Shown here piece after piece: positions 32,535 through 43,396 of a stretch of 64,000 nucleotides of DNA. Origin of the DNA: Zizania palustris (Eukaryota; Streptophyta; Magnoliopsida; Poales; Poaceae). Numbering within the stretch: position 1 is the stretch's first letter; every line of letters begins with the position of its first letter. The position numbers and the translations under genes were made by a program. Under the pieces are notes generated by a model. The model was not told the origin of the DNA. It saw nothing but the letters and a program-made list of their open reading frames with translations, and did no database searches. The stretch spans positions 62,354,642-62,418,641 of the forward strand of contig JAAALK010000283.1 in NCBI GenBank assembly GCA_019279435.1, read 5' to 3'.

Positions 32535-33077
32535 ACTCTTGTTGCTCACTGCTCATGCGACTAATATCCACTATCATAATCCTCTCTTCCTCTCACATTA
32601 TCTTCAACTTCAAGTCTTCGTTCTTAAGTATGACACAAAATGAAGTACATGTGTTCATTGTCTAGTATATTCATCAAGTATATTCACAAAGTATTAAACT
32701 TATTCATAATCGGTAGATTATTCGCGAGACGATGTAATGATTTAACAGTGTGATGCTATAGTAAACATTTGCTAATCATGAATAAATTAGGCTTAATAAA
32801 TTCGTCTCGCAAATTATCTTCCGATTCTGCAATTATTTTTATAATTAACTCACGTTCAGTCCTTCAAATTGATATGTAAACATTTGTTGTAACCCGAACT
32901 AAATTTTAGTTCGTGAATCCAAATAACCCCTAATTCCTTTTCGATCTGAATTCATGCTGGATTGGATACCTAATGGCAACGCAAAATAGGACATGCGTGA
33001 GTGTCAGTTTAATTTAAACTTTTCACGCTTGTTTAATTTACCGTACATGCACGCTGGCATATAAGGCTCGTAATTAA
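32535..33077. repeat. Local duplication block A with truncated Tourist-like MITE
   Basis: From about 32,670 to 32,925 it matches the right part of the Tourist-like MITE at 39,849-40,063 (GATTATTCGCGAGACGA, AATTAGGCTTAATAAATTCG). Then CTAATTCCTTTTCGATCTGA to TTCACG matches 40,063-40,170 and, less closely, 42,985-43,090. MITE and flank are shared in the same order, so the duplication followed the MITE insertion. There is no gene. Confidence 0.7.
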
Positions 33078-33221
33078 GGGGGTGTTTAGACACAGGGATT
33101 AAATTATAGCTTTTGTCACATCGAATATTTAGATACTAAAGTATTTTGAAGTATTAAACGTAGATTATTTACAAAATTTATTCATAATCGGTGGATTATT
33201 CGCGAGACGAATCTAATGAAT

Positions 33222-33846
33222 CACTACGGGAATACAGGGATTTGCCGAGTGCCTAGGGCACTCGGCGAAGCCCATAATGCACTCGGCAAAGGCTTCGCCG
33301 AGTGCCACACTCGGCGAACCCCACTCGGCACTAGCCTTGTCGGCGACGTGGGGGTTCGCCGAGTGCATTTTATCGGGCACTCGGCGAAGTCTTTGCCGAG
33401 TGCAATATAGACTTCGCCGAGTGCCACTCGTAGCACTCGGCAAAGAGGCCGGCTAACGGCTGGGGGGGGCGTTAACGCGGTTTGCCGAGTGCCCCACGTG
33501 GCACTCGGCGAAGGGGGTTTGCCGAGTGCCACGTGGGGCACTCGGCGAAGGTGGCTCGGGGGGGGGCACGTGGCGCGAGGAGGCTTTGCCGAGTGCCCCA
33601 CGTGGCACTCGGCGAAGGGGGTGTGCCGAGTGCCACGGGGGGCACTCGGCGAAGGGGGCTCGGGGGAGGGGGGGCACGTGGCGCGTGGGGCTTCGCCGAG
33701 TGCCCCCGTGGCACTCGGCACACCCCCTTCGCCGAGTGCCACGTGGAGGCACTCGGCAAAGCCTCCCCAGAGTGCACAGAAACGTGCCACGTGGCACGTT
33801 TCTGTGCACTTCAGGTGGCTTTGCCGAGTGTACCACTCGGCAAAAT
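33222..33846 (-). repeat. E4 3' terminus and subterminal repeats
   Basis: Dense TTTGCCGAGTGCC and complement pairs, many around CACGTGG, from the terminus at 33,222 to the innermost pair at about 33,820-33,845. Same structure as E2 28,588-29,215. Confidence 0.88.
33771..33810. repeat. Perfect 40-bp palindrome with CACGTG core, E4
   Basis: AGTGCACAGAAACGTGCCAC is followed directly by its exact complement. It occupies the same place as the palindrome at 28,626-28,665 in E2, directly outside the innermost 3' subterminal pair. Confidence 0.95.
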
Positions 33847-34155
33847 ATTTTTAAATTTTTTTTTCATTTATTTCTTGCATATTTCATCCAAAAAACACAT
33901 TCAATCACAAAATGCATCACAAATTCACATTTATTCACAAAATTTGCCCCAAAATTCACACTGAATCACAGATATTCATAGAAATCACATACACATCACA
34001 AAAATCACATTTACATCACAAATTTCATGATCACATCACAATTTCACGTTCACGTCACAAATACAAGTTCAAATTGATACACAAGTTCAAGTTCGCGTTA
34101 ACGGTGACAAGTTTAAGTTAATTAACAAATTCATCACGGCAACTCACACCACGCC

Positions 34156-35225
34156 TCACAAATTATCATTACCGCTATGACCAGTGTGTGGAGATGGCTG
34201 CGTGTTTGATCCTGCTGCCGATGGATGAAACTGAAAAAAAAAAGAAAAATAGTTAGAACACTTGTATATAACAAAACCGACAATAACAATATTAGAAACT
34301 CACATTGCCGCTCTGTGGAGTCCGTGGAGATTGTTGAGGTTGAGGAGGAAGTACAGGCAGACCCATATGACCTGAGAAAGATCCACCCATCTGCGCAAAC
34401 CACTGCTGCATCTGGGTCTGCATCTCGGCTTGCATCTGAGCTTGCATCTGAGCCTACAGCCGAGCCTCCATCTGGGTCTGCCACTCGGTCCTTTGTGATC
34501 TTTCTTCATTTAGTTGGGCCTACAAAACATTATTTCAGAGTTAATGTTCTCAAACAAACAATGTGAAGTGTTCGATGATTGATGAAAATGAACTAACCTT
34601 TAGATCAGCAATCAGACCCATAGATGTGTCTCGGCGAGGACGTATACCCGGACCGGAGGTCGAGCTCCGAGCTCTCACCTCAAATAGAGAGGGGGTACTA
34701 CGGGTATCAATGGCGCCGTCGCCCATCAAATATCGCCCATGTCTCTTTCCTCCTCCAGCCCTCATGACCACCTCGCCATCGATGTCATGTGCGATTGGGT
34801 CATAATCGGCGCCATGCACTTCCCTTGCCATCTCTGAATAGTCTTGGAGGCGTTGATATGCATTCCGATTAGTGTACGACTCAGCGTGGTCATTTGGATT
34901 GTAAGTATTTCCTTCAACCGCCCTCCCTTTGTGAGCTAGAGCATATGCCATGACTTGGGAGCATTCCTGACCCGCATTGGCCGTTGACTAAAACAAAAAG
35001 ATAGTTAGAGTTATATTGTGCAATTAAGCAAAAAAAAATGTAACTACATACCCATCTCGCCCTGAACTGGTCGAGGTTCAGCGAGCCTTGATGGTGTGCT
35101 GCCCCCGGCATGAGTAGGCGTCGCTGGCGGCATGCCTCGTGACTGCTCTGCCACTCGGCAGAACACCACCTATCAACAATTTGGCCTCAACACTCAAGAT
35201 GAGCGGCACACCACTGTGGAGGGAC
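34156..35225 (-). pseudogene. TnpA-like gene remnant of E4 (exons 4-7)
   Basis: Equivalent of exons 4-7 of the E2 gene, on the minus strand, from the exon 4 acceptor at 35,225 to TGA at 34,156-34,158. Exons 1-3 are gone. Exon 4 has a TGG-to-TGA change (CTTGAGTGTTGAGGCC context), and exon 6 has CAG-to-TAG at the position where E2 keeps CAG, so E4 was damaged independently of E2. Introns keep their GT/AG borders. Confidence 0.82.
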
Positions 35226-36223
35226 CTATTTGATGCAAGTGAATTTGTTAATGACATAATATTAAGTATTAGAACATTACGTGGCTCTAAAGCTTTCTCG
35301 GGATGGAGCTGATCAAATTTTTTCCACGCTTCTCCATCTGATGGATGACCTAGCTTGTCTGGGTTGTAACGAATCCCATTTTTATGCCATGTCATCTGTT
35401 TAGAAGATTCCTCGGTCATGTACAGTCGTTGGATCCTCGGTACAAAGGGAAGGTACCGAAGGATCTTCACGGGAATTGAGAGTTGTTTCTTCACACCATC
35501 ATCGGAGTCTACCTCCAGATACCTAGAGGATTTGCATTTCACGCAGCAGGTTGCGTCTGCGTATTGTTTTCTGAATAAAATGCATCCGTTGGGACAAGCA
35601 TGTATTTGCTCATAAGGCATCTTAAGTGCACGGAGAACTTTCTTAGACTCGTACATGCTCTTCGGAAGATTGTGACCTTCTGGAAGAAGGCTACCAACAA
35701 CCGTCAGCATAACATCGAAGCATTCTCGACTCAAGCTAAACTGCGACTTGATGGCCAATAGCCGTGCGATGGCATCCAGTTGAGAAACCTTAGTGTGACC
35801 GTGAAGAGGTTGCTTTGACGCGGACAACATGTCATAAAACGCTTTTGCCGTTGGCTCCGGCACTTCCTCTTCACGTGCTTCGTCGAAGTGCGCATCTTCA
35901 AAGTCATCTAGCATAAATCCAACCCCTCCCTCATCATCATCCATGCGATGTCGCAACACCTCCTCTCTAGGACGTTGGGACTCACCATGATACGTCCATC
36001 GGGTATAATTTGGCATGAACCCATATTTGCATAGGTGTTTACCCATAGCATCCTTTGTTTGTCGACGCTTATTCTCGCACCGACTACATGGACACCAGGT
36101 CTTGTCACGTACATTCCGTCTACCAAACGCCGTCTCTAAGAATACTTCAGTGTTCTTGATCCAATCCATGGTCACCTCAGCCTGACTAGGGCGACCCGTG
36201 TACATCCACTCACGTTGATCCAT
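35078..36223 (-). CDS. Truncated TnpD with novel tail (E4 fusion ORF)
   Basis: An uninterrupted frame from ATG 36,223: about 317 residues of TnpD, including the whole N-terminal transposase-associated domain (WMYTGRPS, CPCSRC, WTYHGES) and the start of Transposase_21 up to KALEPRNV, then about 64 residues read from TnpA intron 3 and exon 4 in a foreign frame (LILNIMSLTNSLASNRSL to the stop at 35,078). The junction is at about 35,277, where the deletion joins TnpD to the TnpA intron. No stop occurs in the TnpD part, unlike in E1 and E2. The catalytic region is absent. Whether it is expressed is unknown; a transposase-like repressor is possible, as is simple decay. Confidence 0.6.
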   Translation of the reverse strand: MDQREWMYTGRPSQAEVTMDWIKNTEVFLETAFGRRNVRDKTWCPCSRCENKRRQTKDAMGKHLCKYGFMPNYTRWTYHGESQRPREEVLRHRMDDDEGGVGFMLDDFEDAHFDEAREEEVPEPTAKAFYDMLSASKQPLHGHTKVSQLDAIARLLAIKSQFSLSRECFDVMLTVVGSLLPEGHNLPKSMYESKKVLRALKMPYEQIHACPNGCILFRKQYADATCCVKCKSSRYLEVDSDDGVKKQLSIPVKILRYLPFVPRIQRLYMTEESSKQMTWHKNGIRYNPDKLGHPSDGEAWKKFDQLHPEKALEPRNVLILNIMSLTNSLASNRSLHSGVPLILSVEAKLLIGGVLPSGRAVTRHAASDAYSCRGQHTIKAR

Positions 36224-36290
36224 CTTGAACTTAACTAGGAAACAACACCCGTGTTTAGGGGTTAGATAGGTAAGATAGGTCCTAATCCCA

Positions 36291-36498
36291 CCAGAAAATG
36301 CGTAGATTGAGCTCGTTTTCACACTCCGTTCCGATCCAACCCGAAATTTCGGCAGCACCTCCCCGCTGCTCTCCAAACGCACGTCTGGGCAACATGCCAA
36401 GAGGATGTGCGTTCGGAGAACAACGAGGAGGTGCTGCCGAAACCATGAGTCGAATCGGAACGGGGCATGAAAACGAGCTCAATCTACGCATCTTCCGG
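36291..36498 (-). repeat. Leader inverted repeat, E4 copy
   Basis: Third copy of the self-complementary leader unit of about 200 bp (see 2,982 and 7,232). Frames of the same length as in E1 and E2 are open on both strands. Confidence 0.85.
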
Positions 36499-36599
36499 CT
36501 GTCCAAACGTGGACAATTCGAAACAGTTACGGCCACAAATATGCAAAGACATGCATATTCCAAACCGTAACTCTTCCGAACGGGAGACGCCTAGGTTAC

Positions 36600-37054
36600 G
36601 CGACAATAACAAGAAAAATTAAAATAGGACGACATAATGGTCGTCACCCACATACACATATCACGACGCGATGGCCGACATCCACATACACACATGTATA
36701 TATATATCACGGCACGATGGCCGGCATCCACATACAAAAGATATTAATCAACATAATCATTAAAACATAAAAACTATTACAACGATTATATTAAAATTTC
36801 TAAAACATGTATATTACAACAACATGGTATATTCATGGCATTAAACATGTGATTACATATGTGATTAAACATTACATTAAATATATCATTAATTTCAACT
36901 AACATGTATAAACTAACATGTATATATATAGGCACACACACACATATATATATATATGAAATTTCAACAAATGAATAAACTAACATTTGACATACTATAG
37001 CATCACCACAAAATTTAAACTAATTTCAAACAAAAATTTAAAACCCTAAATTTT
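36600..37054 (-). other. E4 leader with short repeats
   Basis: Holds a degenerate array of GGCCGACATCCACATACAC-type units at about 36,630-36,735 matching that of E2, then AT-rich DNA with a TA/CA microsatellite near 36,920-36,958. No gene. Confidence 0.55.
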
Positions 37055-37536
37055 AGGTGTCAAAAATACCGAAGGAGGTAGGGGTTGTTGGGGGCGGAGG
37101 AGACGGCGGGACCGACGGCCGGAGTGAGGGGGCCGGCGGCCGGAGGAGGAGGAGCCGGTGGTGCCGGGGGCGCCGGGGGGAGAACGAGGCCGGGGGAGGT
37201 GGAGGCGCCGGGGAGGAGGCTAGGTGGCGCCGGCCAGCGGGGGGGGGGCGGCTTGCCGGCGGCGGGGTGGGGGGAGGCCGGCGACGGGGGCTGAGGGGGG
37301 GGCGGCCGGCTGCGGGGGCGCCGGCCTGGCCGGCGGCGGGGCGCGGGGGAGTGGCGCCGGGGCGCGCGCAGCGGCGGCCGGCGGCGGGGGCGCACGGCTG
37401 CCGGCGGCGGGGGAGCAGGGGCGCGCGGGGGAGCAGGCGCGCGAGCGGGGGGCAGCTGCGAGCGCGCGGCGGAGCAGGCTGCCGGCGACAGGGGAGCGGC
37501 GGCGGGGGCGGGGGACAGCTGCGGGCGCGCGGGGGA
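37055..37536. promoter_or_regulatory. GC-rich island of E4
   Basis: About 480 bp of G-rich CpG-dense sequence, equivalent to 5,697-6,110 in E2. Long open frames in several phases on both strands reflect composition, with no domain recognisable. Confidence 0.5.
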
Positions 37537-37565
37537 GCAGATCTGGGCGCTGCGCCCAGATCTGC
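37537..37565. repeat. Palindrome at the 5' inner boundary, E4
   Basis: GCAGATCTGGGCGC, one T, then GCGCCCAGATCTGC: perfect 14-bp arms. Two bases per arm shorter than in E2, with the symmetry preserved. Confidence 0.92.
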
Positions 37566-39845
37566 GGGCGGGCCTTTTTTAGAAGGCAACTAGGTTTGCC
37601 GAGTGCCCAAATTGGGTGGCACTCGGCAAACAATTTTTTTTTTTAAAACCTTTGCCGAGTGCCATTAGTGAGGCACTCGGCAAATATTATTTAAAAAAAA
37701 CCTTTTCTTTGCTTTGCCGAGTGCCAAGGATAATTGCACTCGGCAAAGATTTTTTTATTTTTTTTTAAAAAAAAACTAAAATAGAAATAAAACAGTAAAA
37801 AATCCCATAATTTGTAATTATATACTATACACTAATATTTCATCCTAGAAAATTTCTAGGTGCAAATAATCAAATTTAAGGCACATAGAGTTTAAATTTG
37901 GGATCTTTTACTTAAAATCTTATAAACAACATTTTTAACCAAAAATAGCAAAGTAACTCTAAAAAATGCCAATTTTTGACATGGTATAAGATAAATTGAG
38001 TTTTAGTAGTACAAAAAGTTTTAAGTTCAAACAAATATTTGAATATCTATTTGCTTCTAAACCTAACTCATTTCATCCATAAACTCCTAAACCTTCTCGA
38101 AGGTTGTCCAATTTCTAAAGGTCATACTTGAAAACTTTGTCGAAACATTATGAATTTTTTACCATATCATATATGTATGATATAATGACACCATGTCAAG
38201 TGTCATATTTTTTAGGCATCAATTACATTTTCTATAATTAAAAAACCATTAACCTGCATATTGCCGGTCGAGTGTCGTAAATTAGATTTTAAATATTTAG
38301 TTATATTTAGTTGTAAAAGATTACAAATGTAATCATGAACACAAATATGATTTTTCCATAATTTTTGAGTCATTATTTCATGTACATTTAGTTGAAATTT
38401 GACCCACTTGAAAGTAAATCCTAGAAATACAAATATTTTATTAAAAATACCAAACCCACTCATAAAAGTATGAAAATTTACCAATGATTAAAAGATGTTG
38501 AATTAGGACTGTAAAAAAAAATTCAAGTTCAAAAAATGTTTTAAATGTGATATAGAGTGAAAATATGTTTTCACATGAAATAATGGGATCATCACAGTTT
38601 GCCGAGTGCATTTAGCTATGGCACTCGGCAAAAGTGATTTTTTTGTCTTTGCCGAGTGCCAGGTCCAAATGCACTCGGCAAACATTGTTTTATACTATTT
38701 TCAAAAAAAAAACAAAAATAGAATAAAGACAGTAAAAAATCCCATAATTTGTAATTATATAATATACACTAATATTTCATCCTAGAAAATTTCTAGGTTC
38801 AAATAATCAAATATAAGACACAGAGAGTTTAAATTTGAGATCTTTTAATTAAAATCTTATAAACAAATTTTTAACCAAAAATAGCAAAGTAACTCTAAAA
38901 AATGTCAAATTTTGACATGGTATAAGATAAATTGAGTTTTAGTAGTACAAAAAGTTTTAAGTTCAAACAAATATTTGAATATCTATTTGCTTCTAAACCT
39001 AACTCATTTCATCCATAAACTCCTAAACCTTCTCGAAGGTTGTCCAATTTCTAAAGGTCATACTTGAAAACTTTGTCGAAACATTATGAATTTTTTACCA
39101 TATCATATATGTATGATATAATGACACCATGTCAAGTGTCATATTTTTTAGGCATCAATTACATTTTCTATAATTAAAAAACCATTAACCTGCATATTGC
39201 CGGTCGAGTGTCGTAAATTAGATTTTAAATATTTAGTTATATTTAGTTGTAAAAGATTACAAATGTAATCATGAACACAAATATGATTTTTCCATAATTT
39301 TTGAGTCATTATTTCATGTACATGCATTTCAAATTTGACCCATTGGAAGTAAATCCTACAAATACAATTATTTTATTAAAAATATCAAACCCACTCATAA
39401 AAGGATGAAAATTCTCCATGGATTAAAAGATGTTTAATTATGACTGTAAAAAAAAATTCAGGTTCAAAACATTTTTAAATTGTGATATGGACTCAAAATG
39501 TGTTTTCACATGAAATAATGGGTATTTCATCTTTGCCGAGTGTTTTTCTGGTGGCACTCGGCAAAGGCTAGGGTTTGCCGAGTGTCCGTTAGTGGCACTC
39601 GGCAAACCAAAAAATCACCCGTGCCGTCATCACGCCGTCAACAAAAAATTGGGCGGAGCATTTTTCAGGTTGTTTGCCGAGTGCCACCTATAGGGCACTC
39701 GGCAAAGAGCTGGAATTGCCGAGTGTCACGATGTTTGCCGAGTGCATGACATCTGGCACTCGGCAAAATAGTGTTTGCCGAGTGCCCGATGAATTGCACT
39801 CGGCAAACATTGTGACACTCGGCATATGTTTGTTTTCCGGTAGTG
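37566..39845 (-). repeat. E4 5' subterminal domain and terminus
   Basis: TTTGCCGAGTGCC pairs at 37,590-37,750, 38,598-38,685 and 39,532-39,830 flank two copies of the AT-rich block (about 37,735-38,588 and 38,690-39,522), the arrangement of E2. The two copies are more alike here than in E2 by eye. Confidence 0.85.
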
Positions 39846-40063
39846 AATCTAATTACGTCATGATTTAACAATGTGATGCTATAGTAAATATTTGTTAATC
39901 ATGGATTAATTAGGCTTAATAAATTCGTCTCGCGAATTATCTTCTGATTGTCCAATTATTTTTATAATTAGTTCACGTTTACTCCTTCAAATTGATATCT
40001 AAACATCCGTTGTAATCCGTTGTAACCCAGACTAAATTTTAGTCTACTGATCCAAATACCCCC

Positions 40064-40493
40064 TAATTCCTTTTCGATCTGAATTCACGCTGGATTGGAT
40101 ACCTAAGGGCAACGCAAAATAGGACGTGCATGAGTGTCAGTTTAATTTAAACTTTTCACGTTTGTTTAATTTTATTATAAGCCATACATTTTAATAAACG
40201 AGAGCGCAAACCATGGATTTACTGCCTAGAGCAGTTTATTGACGATCACATCGCTAGACAGCCTGCACTTACACATAGAACAACAATTTACTGTCGGTTC
40301 ATAAGCACGTAAAGATATCTGTTTCCTGTCGGCACCGTAAAAACGACGCTAAAAACATAGGATTATAAGTGACAGTTTATTAACGGACGACACATAAAAC
40401 TATATACAAATGTACCGGTTATATATATCGGGCACATAATGTGAGATCACACCGACACTATCATAACAAGTTCTAGCATCGTAACATAGCTCT
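40064..40493. repeat. Local duplication block B
   Basis: Unique-looking intergenic DNA repeated at 42,985-43,380 (block C): GGATTGGATACCTAAGGGCA, CGAGAGCGCAAACCATGGAT, CTGTCGGCACCGTAAAAACG and neighbours recur in the same order with indels. The first 110 bp also match block A. No ORF of note. Confidence 0.75.
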
Positions 40494-40502
40494 TCTATAT
40501 AT

Positions 40503-40725
40503 GGGGAAATATCATGTGCAATTACTCATTTGTTGCAAGCGTGCAATTAAGCGATCTGATGCATCCAATCAAGCGATCCAACGGTTACCTATGAAAGGGG
40601 TCCAAAGTAAAAAATACTAGGTTTTAGCCCCTTTCATATGTAACAGTTGGATCACTTGATTGGATGCACCAGATCGCTTGATGGCACGCTTGCATCAAAT
40701 GCGTGATTGCACAGTATATTTCCCC
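40503..40725. mobile_element. Mutator-like MITE, 223 bp
   Basis: Long terminal inverted repeats of about 98 bp, roughly 88% alike by eye, beginning GGGGAAATAT on both ends and meeting around AAAGTAAAAAATACTAGG. It is flanked by a 9-bp direct duplication TCTATATAT at 40,494-40,502 and 40,726-40,734. Long inverted repeats with a 9-bp duplication are the signature of Mutator-like elements. It has no coding capacity. The target is partly simple sequence, which slightly weakens the duplication. Confidence 0.85.
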
Positions 40726-40734
40726 TCTATATAT

Positions 40735-41348
40735 AGGGCTACTCATTTGTAATTGGACAAAGGAAGGAAAAATAAATGAAGATAAGAACTCATATATTAT
40801 GTGAGAAGTTTCTATGAGTAGTTTTTTAGTGACATGTAATGACTAAGAAATAATTTGAATGCCCTAACTACATGCAGAGTAGATCGAGTACGTACCAACG
40901 TGACTTCGGGCGTGAGACACGTACGTGTACACATGCATGTTCCTGACGGTCCGTTGGTAATTAAATTAGAGTTTTTAGCATCGGACGTTACGCGAAATTA
41001 AATGCAGGTGACGCGATTTTATATATACTGCATATATAATAAATTATTTATATGCAGAAACATAAATCTCGTTCAATAAACTGTACGTGTATATATATGC
41101 TGCTGACGATGCATCCATTTCTTCATTTGCTTCTGATCACACGTACATAAATTATATTTGGCCACTAGAATCTTGCTTTGATCGATGACGGACACCCACA
41201 TCGATCAATTGGTTATTCGACGTCTCGCGAAACATAGCGGCACGATTTTTATATATATGTACTGTTGGTAAAAAAACGATAATTTACCAATGGACTTGGA
41301 TGCCCTTTTCAGCCGCGTGCATGATTGAATAGACATCGAGCAAGAATT
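40735..41348. other. Intergenic, no gene seen
   Basis: AT-rich DNA without a convincing coding frame. Sequence near 41,283-41,315 (ACCAATGGACTTGGATGCCC) is a short earlier copy of the unit that starts block D1 at 41,349. Confidence 0.5.
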
Positions 41349-41612
41349 ATTGTTTTTTACGATTACCAATGGACTTGGATGCCCTTTCAGCCGCATGCAT
41401 GCATGCATGATTGAACAGTCCACGAGCAAGATTCTCGTTGCCTAATATAATTTATGTGATCAGAAGCAATAGGACATGTGTGCCATGTCGGCATGCATCA
41501 CAGCACGGTCATTGAGCGAGATTTATGTTTCCTAGGAATATAAATTATATATGCAGTGGTCAGTTGGTCACCTTTTGAAATAGAGATTTGTGGCCAGTTT
41601 TCTTAATTTTAG
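41349..41612. repeat. Local duplication block D1
   Basis: Matches 42,300-42,551 (D2): ACCAATGGACTTGGATGCCC, GCATGCATGCATGATTGAAC, CGAGCAAGATTCTCGTTGCC, CAATAGGACATGTGTGCCAT. Both are followed by a Tourist-like MITE, so the block D plus MITE was probably copied together. Confidence 0.75.
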
Positions 41613-41831
41613 TACATGTTTGGGAGTGGGGCTAAACTTTAGGGATGTAATTAGCAAATGTTTACTGTAACATCACATTGTCAAATCATGGTGTAATTAG
41701 GCTCATTAGATCCGTCTCATTAATAATCCTCCGATTATGAATGTGTTTTATAAATAGTATACATTTAATACTCTAAAATAGTATTTAAACATTAGATGTG
41801 ACGGGGGCTTAGCCCCCAATCCAAACACCCC
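41613..41831. mobile_element. Tourist-like MITE copy
   Basis: Ends TGTTTGGGAGTGGGGCTAA and GGCTTAGCCCCCAATCCAAACACCCC are imperfectly complementary. The interior shares AATTAGCAAATGTTTACTGT and CAAATCATGGTGTAATTAGG with the family at 33,078. Confidence 0.55.
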
Positions 41832-42299
41832 TTTAGTCTAAAAGCTAAAGTTTAGCTCCTAAAATAGAGAACTAAATTTTAGTTTATTTTGCTGTTTGAA
41901 TAAATAGGCTAAATTTTAGTAATAAATATACAAAAGACTCATTTACTCCTTCTTCTTCTTCCACATTTCTTTTTTTAGTATCCGTATATTTGAGTACAAA
42001 TATATCAATTAATGGATCAATGCATCAGGACATAGAAGTGCTATCAATATTTGCTACTCACTCTGCAAAATGGACGAATGCCCGTAAAAATCATAGGTAT
42101 GAGACAGTTAGACAAAAAAGCACACCAAATATATATATCTCCACTCTACAGTAAAAATTACATATTACGAAGAACACGCATATATATGCATACACGAATC
42201 AAGAAATCGATCGCTTGTACCTACCATGAATATATAGTTGCATATATAATCAAGTAGCAGATCTGTGTTTACCCACATCGATCAATTGGTAATTAAATT
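41832..42299. other. Intergenic, no gene seen
   Basis: AT-rich with short TATA-rich runs. No coding region, and no repeat beyond the start of block D2. Confidence 0.5.
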
Positions 42300-42551
42300 A
42301 TTGTTTTTTAGCATTACCAATGGACTTGGATGCCCTTTCAGCCGCATGCATGCATGCATGCATGATTGAACAGTCAACGAGCAAGATTCTCGTTGCCTAA
42401 TATAATTTATTTTGATCAGAAGCAATAGGACATGTGTGCCATGTCGGTATGGATCATAGCAGCGAGATTTATGTTTCCTAGGAATATAAATTATATATAC
42501 AGTAGCCACCTTTTAAAATAGAGATCTGTGGCACATTTTCTTAATTTTAAT
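42300..42551. repeat. Local duplication block D2
   Basis: Second copy of block D (see 41,349). It has one more CATG unit and a small deletion in the GGATCATAGCAGCGAG region. Confidence 0.75.
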
Positions 42552-42572
42552 TCTGTACTCTCCGGAAGCTTT

Positions 42573-42890
42573 ATAGCTTGTTCGGGAGGAACCGGTTCAA
42601 CGTCAGATGTTTAAATATTATTCCGAAGGATTACGTAAGCTAATTATAAAAATAATTACTGAAGCAAAGGATAATTCGAGGGATGAATTTATTAAGCCTA
42701 ATTAATCGATAATTAGCAAATGTTTACCATAGAATTGTATTGTCAAATCATGACGTAATTAGACTCATTAGATTCGTGTCATGAATAATCCACCGATTAT
42801 GAATTAGTTTTATAAATAATTTATATTTAATACTCTAAATAACATCCAAACATACGATGAGACTTCGCCGGGACTAAATTTTTAGACTAA
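42573..42890. mobile_element. Tourist-like MITE copy, degraded
   Basis: Shares GCCTAATTAATCGATAATTAG, GTATTGTCAAATCATGACGT and ATAATCCACCGATTATGAAT with the family; ends are poorly preserved. Confidence 0.45.
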
Positions 42891-42984
42891 AAGAAGAAAA
42901 CCGCACCTTAATTTGCTAACGACCCATGCATCGTTAGCACTAAGGGGCACACGGGTGTCCAAGGCTCGCAATTGACCAGCGATG

Positions 42985-43380
42985 ACGATAATTCCTTTTC
43001 GATCTAAATTCATGCTGGATTGGACATCTAAGGGGCAACGCAAAGTAGGACTTGCATGCATGCATGGGTCAGTTTAGTTTATTGTAAGCCAGACATTTCA
43101 ATAAACGAGAGCACAAACCATGGATTTACTGTCTAGAGCACGCAGTTTATCACTAACTATATATATTGATGATCACATTGCTAGACAACCTGCACTTTCT
43201 TGCACACAGAACAACAATTTAGTGTCGGTTCATAAATCATAAGCACGTAAAGATGTCAGTTTCTTGTCGGCACCGTAAAAACAACACTCAAAGACCTTAT
43301 TAGGATTATACGTGACAGCTTATTATCCGATACATAAAACTTTGCAAATATACCGGCCGGTTATATATACTAGTCAGATG
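42985..43380. repeat. Local duplication block C
   Basis: Diverged copy of block B (40,064-40,493), starting CCTTTTCGATCTAAATTCATG and including GCACAAACCATGGATTTACT and CTTGTCGGCACCGTAAAAAC. It lacks the MITE that abuts blocks A and B. Confidence 0.7.
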
Positions 43381-43396
43381 TATGTGCTTTGCAACA

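Larger units (their letters stand above)
33222..39845 (-). mobile_element. CACTA element E4, internally deleted
   Basis: 6,624 bp, minus orientation, termini CACTACGGGAATACAGGG (left) and TTTTCCGGTAGTG (right), duplication AAT at 33,219-33,221 and 39,846-39,848. It keeps both subterminal domains, palindromes, GC-rich island and leader inverted repeat, but the middle of TnpD and the first three exons of the TnpA-like gene are deleted. It is a non-autonomous derivative of the E1/E2 family that may be mobilised in trans. Confidence 0.93.
33078..40063. mobile_element. Tourist-like MITE split by E4
   Basis: The left part, 33,078-33,221, begins GGGGGTGTTTAGAC; the right part, 39,849-40,063, ends CCAAATACCCCC. 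TAA flanks both sides (33,075-33,077 and 40,064-40,066), the duplication typical of PIF/Harbinger elements. Without E4 the MITE is about 359 bp. Internal motifs such as ATTCGCGAGACGAATCTAAT are shared with copies at 32,670, 41,613 and 42,573. Confidence 0.75.

Noticed and set aside
33224..33981. Frames of 120-188 codons in the E4 3' end
   Set aside because: Same subterminal-repeat artefact as in E2.
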